64,000 bases of DNA from Kappaphycus alvarezii (Eukaryota > Rhodophyta > Florideophyceae > Gigartinales > Solieriaceae), in assembly GCA_002205965.3 (NCBI GenBank), contig NADL03000508.1, positions 1 through 64,000 on the forward strand. Reading direction: 5' to 3'. This document shows, one piece after another, positions 55,758 through 64,000 of the stretch. Numbering within the stretch: position 1 is the first letter of the stretch; every line of letters begins with the position of its first letter. The notes below the pieces were generated by a model. It was not told the DNA's origin and did no database searches. It was given only the letters and a program-made list of their open reading frames with translations. The translations under genes were made by a program, and so were the position numbers.

Positions 55758-56768
55758 AGGGGTTGGGGTGGAGGTTTTGGACTAGAGGAAGAGTAGAGCG
55801 TGAGGGTGTTGTGGGTGGGGCGGTCTTAAGGATGGCAGTGGTTGCCTTTGAAATACAGCCGTAGCGGAAGTACCGTTGGCATCGTTTGCTGGTGAGCGGT
55901 GGCCCTGTGGCAGGCGGCCTGAGTGTTGTAGCGTGGGGAGGGCAGCTGTGCACCGGATGTGCAGGTTCTGCCATTGTCATAGTCTAGCAAGGGTAGTCCG
56001 GTGTCGGAGAGAGGAGGTGAAGGCGAGTGAAGTTCGTGTTCTGGTTTCGTGATGTCCGTTTCGGCGGAGAACCAGCTTAGGTACAGCGAGAATTCCGACA
56101 AGGCAGTTTCTGCGACTATCCTCTGTTCGGGCTGCGGTGTAGCTGAAGAAGAGGTCATGAAAGAGACGGTGCAGATCAGATCGTAGGCAGTTGGGGAGGT
56201 ACTTGAGTGTGGGAATTCGTGGCGGAAAGAGTGTGTCGGGGCCGGGACATGGTTGTGGTTGGTTCAAATGGCGCGTCATTTCCTAGATGCTCGTCGCAGC
56301 AGTGAACGGCGGTATATATATTCGCGCGTTGGGGGCGTGGGAGGTAGGGGCGATGTTGTCAATGGCTGTCGCGGGAGGCTGAACCTCGCTGACCTGCACG
56401 TCTGCAGTGTGCGGCTGTGGATTTGCCCGATGGGATTGGGTTGTGTCGAGGGCGTTATTTGCGCCGGTGGTGGTGAAGAGGTTGTAGCTTGCAGGGAATT
56501 TTCAATCCTCTGTTTACTTGTGTTGGCGTTTTCAGCATTCATGAGGATCTCCTCGAGGGAGTCAGCAGCGGGATTCAGGGCAGCCATGAAGCCATGGCGG
56601 TACTTCAAGGTGCATTAATAAGAAGCAAGACGATTATTTTCAACGCGGATGATTTTGAGAAGGGCAGCGAGGTAGTTTGGGTTGCAGCACGCGACGTGAG
56701 GATGAGCGAGTTTTTGAAAGTGCAGGGTAGGGACGATTAGTCCCTCAGCGGTGGCCTGATGCCTGAAC

Positions 56769-57383
56769 CTAATACATGCGTGCAGGATGAAAGGTAATGC
56801 CCTCTCGGGTGCAACGAGAAAGAAGATCGAAAGTGTCTTGATTTGAAGCACGGCGATCGGGCCCATAGACCCCCTTCGCGAAGGGCGTGGCGAATGTGAG
56901 AGGGGCTGCCGATTCGGCCGGTGCTCTCGGAGAAGTTGACCTTGGCGAAGCGGCAAAGTTCGGGGGCGCATAGTTTTCGGGCAGTGGTGGCGATCGTTGT
57001 GAGGGCGCAGCGTGTGAAACGGGTGTAGAGCACTCGTTCTTCACAATCAGCCGGCGGGGTTGGATCTTGTAAGCGCAGCGGCTGGAATAGCTTGAGGTTA
57101 TCGCGGGTGACTGAACAGGAGTTTGTGCTGCGATCGTGGCATAAGACGGATGGCCATTTGGGTCCACATCGTTCGTCGCCTTGGTGCTCGTGTCGGCCAA
57201 GGAGAGAGCAGAGAAGACAGCGGTTGGGACTCGCAAAAGAGCAAGGAATTTCTGCTTCATCATAGGGGTGACGGCTGCGAAGCCCGGGTTCTTTTGGAGC
57301 GTGTTCGCGAATCGGGAGATATCACTGTCGTCTTCAAGGTCGAGCGGGGCGATCGATCGGCGAAATGTCATAGCCATTTGCAC
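56769..57383 (-). pseudogene. LINE C N-terminal ORF region
   Basis: This 204-codon open frame starts MQMAMTFRRSIAPLDLEDDS. It is Pro/Ser/Ala-rich with the helical segment RFANTLQKNPGFAAVTPMMK. No zinc finger is visible, unlike LINE A. A role in nucleic-acid binding would be usual for LINE N-termini but cannot be shown. Confidence 0.5.
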
Positions 57384-57450
57384 AAAGGAGGTCGAAAATG
57401 ACTCGAGGGGAGCGGGGAAGAAGGCGTCGGCATGATGAAGTATCGGGCCT

Positions 57451-57806
57451 CTCTTACTGGTTTTACATGTGAAGCAAGTACTGGAATTATATTACCTCAA
57501 GCTATTATTTGTGTTAAAGCTAACCCGGAGAATTATTCGATAACTATCATTGAGCGTGAATTTGGTCTACAAGAATTTTCATATTGTTGGAACCATCTTT
57601 TTAGCTTTTCTACTCTGAACTACAGTCTGAATAACCTTAAGCTGTTGGAAATATTTAGAAAGCCTCGGACCATCGAAATATCTCTTTCAATCAACAAATT
57701 TTGGAATTTTTATGTTATTACTAATCTCAGTCCTCTTCAGGTGATTCTATTATTCATTTTTTGGAATTCTCTATTTTAAATCTAAGAATTCTATTTAGTT
57801 TTTACA
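57451..57806 (+). repeat. Old copia 5' LTR, second part
   Basis: Resumes after the LINE and runs through GTGAATTTGGTCTACAAG, AATAACCTTAAGCTGTTGGA and ACCATCGAAATATC to TTTTTACA. Each landmark is present in the right LTR. The gag sequence GGCCCAGACCGCCCTGAAG follows directly, as in the young copy. Confidence 0.85.
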
Positions 57807-59401
57807 TTTTTTGGCCCAGACCGCCCTGAAGTTCTTTCAAGGCCGAAAATTTCATGGGATCTCAGAACTGCTCCTTGGACAGATGGTAAAGGACTTCGGG
57901 AAAAATATTTTGATGCTATACACAAATGGATATTTGTCCATGATTTATTACCAGTATCTAATTCTAATAAGGTTCCGAAAACAGGACAAAGTATAGTTTT
58001 ACCATCACAATTATATGGACGAGCCCTTGACACCTGAAAGTAAATTCCAGACACAGAAATTAAATCTGAAAATGGTGCATTGGCGATTGCCAACGCCAAT
58101 CATAAGCTGGATCTTCTATCATCTATATATCATATATTTCCAAAATTCCTGGATCTTTTGCACACTACTCGCGGTGATAGTGAGTCTTTCAAAACTTTTC
58201 AATCACTATTTGGTGCTCAAAGTGACCAATTTCACTCATTTACTGGCACTTGGCAATTAACTGAAGCACTGGTATAATATACACTCTTGGCTAACTCGAA
58301 AATTGATTCAAAGCAGCGAGTATCTATTTTGGCTGCTGCATCTCCTAAGCACAATGAAGAAGCCGATATGGAAAAAGGAATACTTTCACAATTAATCAAT
58401 ATCCCGGAATATCATCTATTATTGGAGTATGCGAAAAACCGAAAAACATATCACAAGATAATGGGATTTCGCACATGTTTCTTCAAATCAATTGAATATT
58501 ACATTAGGAGAAAGGAAAAAGTTAAAGAAAACCCGAGCATGAAATAACTACTGAATATTTCGCTACACTCATGGCAAAATGAACTTTTGAAAGATGTTAT
58601 GAAATTGGACATTGGGCTTATGTAAAAGATAAATGGAAGAGTAGTAAAATTTTTTTAAGTGTTCATCATCGAAAAATGGGAAATGCGGAAAATATCAAAT
58701 ACAAAAATATGCCTGGTACTGGAACATTTCACTTGGCAAAAAATGTGCTTGATTCTCCATCACAAAAATTATATCCAGGTCCTTCTCTTGATGATGGAGC
58801 GCCGTATAGTGGAATGGGAATTATTGAACTACGAGCACTTTCAAAATATATTTTACCTGAATGGACGGGAAATCGAGATGATCTTCTGGAATCTATAAAA
58901 GAAACTCCCTTCTTGGTAATATGAAAATGGAGCCCATTCAAGCAAAAAGAAAAATAATCGGCATTATATTTTTATCAGTTATTTAAGATAGTGGCAATCA
59001 GTTCGAAATAAGGCATCTAGTAATTAGTGGATCTTCGCAATGGATTACCGGAAGAAATGTTACAAACAAGTCAAATATTATTCATGTGGAGAGTAACCGC
59101 ATAGAGTTCAATTCCGCGAATAATTCAATCGATTCAATAGCATTGGTGGAACATGTTCACCATTGTCATTTTCCCAGAAATATATTTTTAAGAATATCTT
59201 GTCGTATTGAAATTTCATTTCTTTCAGCAATATGTTCAAACAATGTCAATACAAAAATAAAATTGATCTTGGGCGGGATAAAAAGAAAATATCTGATAAG
59301 GGCCACGAACATGTATGCGGTCACTCAAATTAAGATGATATGAAATTTTTTTTATAAAGAAATTTTACCCGGGACGACGAATGCAAAAAATATTTATCAA
59401 G
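57807..59401 (+). pseudogene. Old copia gag, protease and integrase N-terminus
   Basis: Broken frames match the young copy: ILSQLINIPEYH near 58380, SLDDGAPYSGMGIIELRALS (protease, near 58790-58850), NNSIDSIALVEHVHH near 59110, and the integrase zinc region ending TKYLSSI-like sequence at 59395. The protease DDGA motif is shared with the young copy, so it is ancestral to the family rather than a recent change. Confidence 0.75.
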
Positions 59402-59724
59402 CATAGTACGAAATCGATTTGGTTCTTTAATGTTCGAAAGGTGCTGTTCTGCTATCCCATGATGTATGCTAGGCGTGTTAAGGATAATGCGTAGTGACAT
59501 TCGTGTGCCTAAATGGCTAGCTCAAAGCTTGTCAGGAAGCATGGTGCCTTGCACATCACTGTTGCTGTCGCATGCCTCTGGTTTAAAACCTCTCGAACCG
59601 CCCCATATTTCTCCATTGCCCTAGCAGCCACGTTACTCACCACGTTAGTTAGCACTGCGTCGGCGTATGTGTACCAACCTCCGATGGTGGATATAGGGAT
59701 AGGAATGAGACATACACATCGTTG
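59402..59724 (-). mobile_element. LINE A 3' end inserted in the old copia
   Basis: This segment interrupts the integrase between TTTATCAAGCATA and GTTGACAAATGCAAATTTTG, which are adjacent in the young copy. On the minus strand it reads LIPIPISTIGGWYTYADAVL, followed by SNVAARAMEKYGAVREVL, matching the LINE A C-terminus (LVPVSISTLAGWHPDADALL). It is a short, 5'-truncated insertion. Confidence 0.78.
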
Positions 59725-60815
59725 ACAAATGCAAATTTTGCGATGTCACAAAAAAACCATCTCATCCTTGCGCAGTATTTACAAGTTCTCTATCTCGCGG
59801 ATTTAATGAATTGGTATTTATAGTTCACTTTTTTGTGGAAATTTTGGATATATTTCACATCATGGACTCAGTTACCAGATATTCTACTGGTGCTACTGTG
59901 CGCTCCTTGAAAATGGAACTATTAATTTTTTTGAAACTCTCTGCTTAACACCCTTTTGGGACCCTAATAACATAATAGAAGATCAGGCGTTTGACAATGA
60001 TATTTTAAAGCGTTCTAGAGAATGGAGAGATTTCATTTTTTCTATTGGTTCTCGCCACAATAACAATAACTCGATTGAATCGAAACACAAAATATTATTA
60101 GATATAGACCTACACTTAGATTTATTTGAACCCTATATAAGTGATGCTGTTCGCGTTGCTCGAATGTTTCAAATATCGAATGATTTATATGGAAACGATG
60201 TGGTCCTTTTACACGAACTCACCACTGGTCAACCCAGACCCATCGATATAATAGTCCTCAAATTGTACCGAATTATTCAAAAAGGGCTCATGATGAGCTA
60301 ATTGCCAGGAGAAAATAAATTTTATCCTAAAATTGGAGTCTGTGAGCGATATACCAATTAATGTTGGCAATACTACGGAAATTTTGTTTCATCCGCCAAA
60401 AAAAAGATCGTGTTCATCTACAAAACAAGTCTTAAATTCAACAAAAAAAATCTCTTATTGTAACAGTTCCTGGATCTAATAGAATATTTATGAATGCAGA
60501 AAATTGAAGACGTTCGTCAATCAGTCTCGTCAAATAAACTTGCGTATCAAATTCAAAAAGCGATTAATTTATTGGAAGAGTCAAACAATAATTCTGGTGA
60601 TGTAATTTCAGAAAATTGTGAACAATTAAGTTCTCATGAATTCAAGAATTAATGCGAAAACAATGGTGAAGAAAATTTTGATGACTCTGATTTTAATCAA
60701 ACTAAGGCAGAAAACGATGGAAATATTTCAGATTGTATAATTGAATTATCCCTTGAACATGCACCGATTGAAACCGAAAATAGCTTAGTTAAGCCTGAAA
60801 TATATATTTAAAATC
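59725..60815 (+). pseudogene. Old copia integrase core and C-terminus
   Basis: Follows the young copy in order: CKFCDVTKKPSHPCAV, then VDHFFVEILDIFHIMDSVTR-like sequence, DQAFDNDI, and the catalytic-Glu region SIESKHKI near 60070-60095, read in frame with the downstream VRVARMFQISNDLYGND. Stops and frame breaks occur about every 100-200 bp. This copy shows which frame carries the Glu that the young copy has shifted out of. Confidence 0.75.
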
Positions 60816-62320
60816 CATTGAGTAATAATGGTGCAGTTGATGCCCATGAGATTGAGTTATTACCTGGAACAGAGGTGAAATCTTCGGAAAAAAAGATCTT
60901 GATATTTATTAGAAGAGGTTCAAATTTAAAGAGTTTTGACTTCATCAGGCATCGGGACTTCCATCTTACATTATTTTTAGTGCATTCAGCACAAAAGAAA
61001 ACAATTGTTTAGAACTTGTCCGAAAAAGTCATGTTTCCAAAATTCCTCCGCTCTCAAATGTTATATCCAGTCTCGTTTTATACAAGATTCAAATTCTACA
61101 TGAGGGAAAATACTATCGCAAGGCACAGATTGCTCCGCATGGAAATGAGGGTAAGAAGAAAACAATCTAAAGACAGATTCAGAATCTTGTTTCCCAATGA
61201 CAATTAGATTGCTTTTATCCATTGCTACGATTTTGAAATGTAATTTATCTAATTTCGACGTCAAATCAGCATTTTAACAATCTGGATCAACAGTTCGCAA
61301 TATTTATGTGAGCCCCCCTCGAGAATGCACAGAAATTTGGTTTTACTGGTAATTATTGTCTACATCGTATGGATTTCTCAGCGCGAATGCAAAATGGCAA
61401 ATATATTCGGACAATATATTTATTGCTCTTGGCTTGAAATCGGTCTTTTATGTTCCTCAATTATTTTTATGTGCTCAAAAGGGTCATTGATACTACTTGT
61501 CCTTAAATTTGTTGGTGAAATACTGATTCCTGGACCGGATTAGTTTAAGAAAAAATTTATTCAAGACCGTGGAAACATGTATAAGCTTGGAAAACCTGTG
61601 CACATTCCTGGGTCTTTCAATTTTAATAGTGTTAAAATTACACAGCTCAATGATTGAGTGCACTCGAACCTCACATTGTATCCAGAAGTAGCCGAAAATA
61701 ACCGGATGAAGAAATGAATTCTTCTGAAAATTCTCCTTTAACTTTTGAAAAATTCCTGTTTAATTTTCTGAATGGTTCGACTATTTATTTGGGTATGGCT
61801 GCTTCTCCCACATCTGCATTTACTGCCAGTTATTTGCAACAAAAATGCTCCAATCCATTGGTTCGTCATTTCTTTATTCAATCATAGATGTTACGAAATT
61901 TAAAATCTTCTTGCTCTACCAGTACATATCGACGCCCGGAAAATTCTAGAAATTCTAATTTATCATTTGTTGCTTTTTCTGATGCAGAAAATTCTGCAGG
62001 CTCGACAGACGCGCAACTAGGATTTATTGCTGGACTCTTAACTGGTTCTTTATATTGCAAATCTATATTTCATACAGTTTATTGGAATTTACATTTATCA
62101 CCGCGTCCTGTTAAGTCAACTGGATCTGGTGAAATACTAGCTGCTGGTGAATCTTTTGAAGAGGTAACAATTATTGTAGCAGCATACAGCAAGATACTCA
62201 ATAGTAATGTTCCTCTACATGTTGCTTTGGACTCGAAGGATTTATTCAGCTCTCTTTTCACATGTCGTGTATCTGAAGACGAATCTATATAATATTATTT
62301 CCAAGCATGTAGATATAATT
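60816..62320 (+). pseudogene. Old copia RT and RNase H (segment lost from the young copy)
   Basis: The linker AHEIELLPGTEVKSSEKK leads into RT. The DVKSAF motif lies at 61257-61275, followed by NIYVSPPRE, and the EILIPGPD end is near 61540. RNase H follows at 61888-62280: VAFSDAENSAGSTDAQLGFI, STGSGEILAAGESFEEV (Glu-containing) and LHVALDSKDLFSSLFTCRVS, then KMLWIPGS near 62340. The 61257-62230 stretch is absent from the young element. RT here is shattered by stops. Confidence 0.75.
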
Positions 62321-62537
62321 TTGAAACGACCAAAATCAAGAAAATGCTTTGGATACCGGGCTCAATAATCCATCCGACCAGTTGACAAAAACGGACAGTC
62401 CTACATCTGACACATTCGAGCTTATCCTATTTGATGTATTTATACCTATGTATATGAGCTATACTTTATCTCGTGATTCATCTCATTCAACAGGATATGA
62501 AAGTATGAACTATTAATATTCTTCAAAGGGAAAGTGG

Positions 62538-63100
62538 TATATAAGTTGGAAAATATTTTCATGAGTATTGGAAAACTATGTAATTTGTTGTCCATATCAA
62601 ATACAGTAATGAAAAGTTATAGAACAGTTTTTTATCGGAGATCAACAATTTTTATTTATTGTGAATCATCGAAAAAAATATTTTCTATTTTTCACTGGCC
62701 AATTTTTTTATACTTTCTCACACGTGAAGCAATTTTATGTCTTTCATTTGTTTTTTACATTCTACAGTTATAATTACTGGGACTATGCTGCCAGCAACTT
62801 ATTATTTGGATCAGTGCTCATCTGGCGAATTACTTTATTATTATTATTTATCATGAATTTGGTCTACAAAAATAATTATACTACTGAAATCATCTTTGTA
62901 GTTGTTGTACTGTGATCTCAGGTATAAATAACCTTAGGCTGTTAGAAACATTTAGCAAGCTTTGGGCCATCGAACTATCCCTGTCGATTAATAAACATTG
63001 GTTTCTTTTCATTACTATTTTCAGTTCTATTCAGGTAATTTCTTATTCATTCGTTTCGAATCATCTTTTTTGGATCTACGCATATCATTATAGTGTTACA
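62538..63100 (+). repeat. Old copia 3' LTR
   Basis: About 563 bp after the purine tract AAAGGGAAAGTGG, beginning TATATAAGTTGG (the expected TG is changed to TA) and ending GTGTTACA. It is alignable to the young LTR along its length, for example GAATCATC near 62662 and AATAACCTTAGGCTGTTAGA near 62924. Confidence 0.85.
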
Positions 63101-64000
63101 CCCATACTGGTATATATCCCTGGAAGATCCGTAGCTGTTTGGCAGAAACTTATGCGAAAGCCATCAATGACGCTACAAAGGCCTACGATGATGCTCATCC
63201 TAAGCCATTTGTTTGTTAGACTTTTCCTGTTTCCGACGGTCATGCTAACGAACCTACCCTATGCTAGCTCTTGCACCGAGAGACGCTGGAAGTCACTCGA
63301 CGACCGAATGAAGGACAGTTTAGGGCTTTGGAGCACTGGGCAGTTTGTGACCGCTTGGGATCAGACCATTCAAAAATGAGGCATCCCGTAGCAATGAATC
63401 TATGTTCTTTTGTACGCAGCGATGGCTTAATGTTCGTCGAGCAACGAAATTGGCCCAGGTGGGGGCATACCTTAAGGCAGCCCAGGCATTACGTTTTGCT
63501 TGGGTCCTCCCCCAACATGGGTCGTAGTTGATGCGCTCTTCGCCAAACATCCACAACTGCCCGCCGAAACCGCGAAAAAAGGCCCACTTGCGCTGGATGT
63601 TGTCCCCGATTTCGAGATTTCAGCGAAAAAGAGGTTCTAGCAGCTGCCAGGGGTTTTAAAACGGGCTCTTTTGGTGGGGGTTCCAGTCTTCGTTCGAATC
63701 ACCTCGTAGAACTGATAAGGTCTCTGTCCTCATCCGGATACTTTGGATTCCTAGCAGCTCTTATAAGAGTCGTAAATATAATGGCAGCTGGAAGACCTGT
63801 AGCCTCTCTAGCTCCGTGGATAGCGGGAGCACCCCTCACACCTCCAGCGAAGAAGTACATGACACCGAGACCAATCGTCGTAGGTGAAATGCTTCGCAGG
63901 CTGGCCGGCAGCTGCATCATAAAAAGACTCACTGCGAAAGCAGTCAGTTACCTGCAACCGCTGCAGCTGGGGATCGCCGCTCTATGTGGAACGGACAAAG
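63101..64000 (+). mobile_element. LINE family A, RT N-terminal half, running off the right edge
   Basis: The plus strand, in broken frames, gives YAKAINDATKAYDDAHPKP, RRATKLAQVGAYLKAAQAL (63430-63490) and then an open RT fingers region to the edge: SSSGYFGFLAALIRVVNIMA, PWIAGAPLTPPAKKYMTPRP, IVVGEMLRRLAGSCIIKRL. It matches 37563-38480 of the first LINE A. The RT catalytic core lies beyond the window. Confidence 0.78.

Larger units (their letters stand above)
53437..57450 (-). mobile_element. LINE family C, nearly full length, inserted in a copia LTR
   Basis: From 57450 leftward the minus strand encodes, in order: an N-terminal region (57383-56769) rich in Pro, Ser and Ala; a middle region (56971-55977) in broken frames with YLPNCLRSDLHRLFHDLFFS; RT (55757-54777); a post-RT domain (54921-53935) with ILGTQSLITAAIDHNRLQDY and LNSTRVAPEIWTLMVLLRL; and an endonuclease-like end (53892-53635) with RRRIDILIDNLEFSPQP. 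Junction sequences share GGCCT on both sides, a possible target duplication. Several frame breaks and stops are present. Its 3' region is related to the inverted arms at 15.2-16.1 and 21.5-22.5 kb. Confidence 0.85.
53210..63100 (+). mobile_element. Old Ty1/copia of the young-copia family, split by two LINE insertions
   Basis: LTR pieces at 53210-53436 and 57451-57806 together equal one LTR, matched by the right LTR at 62538-63100. The internal region 57807-62537 follows the order of the young copy (gag, protease, integrase, RT, RNase H) with many frame breaks. A 4-kb LINE C sits in the left LTR and a LINE A 3' end sits near 59402-59724. The ends are TGTGAAATTGG on the left and GTGTTACA on the right. 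Flanking pentamers (TTTCT and CCCAT) do not match. The LTRs differ greatly, so this is an old insertion. Confidence 0.85.

Noticed and set aside
53635..57401. Plus-strand ORFs over the LINE C region
   Set aside because: They are antisense to the LINE. RT and endonuclease motifs are found only on the minus strand.

Overview
This window is eukaryotic, repeat-dominated DNA. There is no bacterial-style gene order, and almost everything that can be recognised is a retrotransposon or a tandem repeat. Few introns are visible. The mixture of Ty1/copia and Ty3/gypsy LTR elements with several families of restriction-like-endonuclease (RLE) LINEs would fit a TE-rich lower eukaryote such as a florideophyte red alga. 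That organism call is an inference from the element types and is not proven by any diagnostic host gene.

Layout. 1-1210: a hypothetical gene on the minus strand, with one frame break, running off the left edge. 1.7-2.3 kb: a duplicated cassette built on an ACACGTGT palindrome. 2.46-7.89 kb: a nested satellite (346-bp monomers inside 863-bp higher-order units). 8.4-12.7 kb: a 3'-truncated Ty3/gypsy element, its LTR-like promoter block, and a Glu/Asp-rich ORF that recurs with that block at 50.3-51.3 kb. 13.8-28.1 kb: fragments of RLE LINEs (here called families B and C) and a nearly complete but frameshifted Ty1/copia element with both LTRs (16.3-21.5 kb), flanked by two inverted copies of a LINE-C 3' end. 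28-32 kb: debris of a DNA-binding-like gene and sequence with no clear genes.

32.2-40.5 kb: a LINE (family A) with an N-terminal C2H2 zinc finger, reverse transcriptase and C-terminal RLE. It is interrupted by a young copia element (32989-37557) with 553-bp LTRs that read as identical and a 5-bp target duplication, but whose RT is deleted. 40.5-43.5 kb: LINE B on the plus strand, its RT split by 1.15 kb that carries a 282-codon orphan ORF. 43.6-45.5 kb: the best candidate for a host gene, a coiled-coil acidic protein with a TATA box and a possible 5'-UTR intron. 46-52.5 kb: LINE-A fragments, an eroded third copy of the young copia family, and the second copy of the acidic-ORF block. 53.2-63.1 kb: an old copia of the same family, whose left LTR is split by a 4-kb LINE C and whose body is split by a LINE-A 3' end. 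63.1-64 kb: another LINE A running off the right edge.

Functionally the window is a record of nested insertions. The old copia keeps the RT/RNase H segment that the young copia has lost, so the young element must have moved with proteins supplied in trans. LINE family letters A, B and C are labels used only in this annotation.
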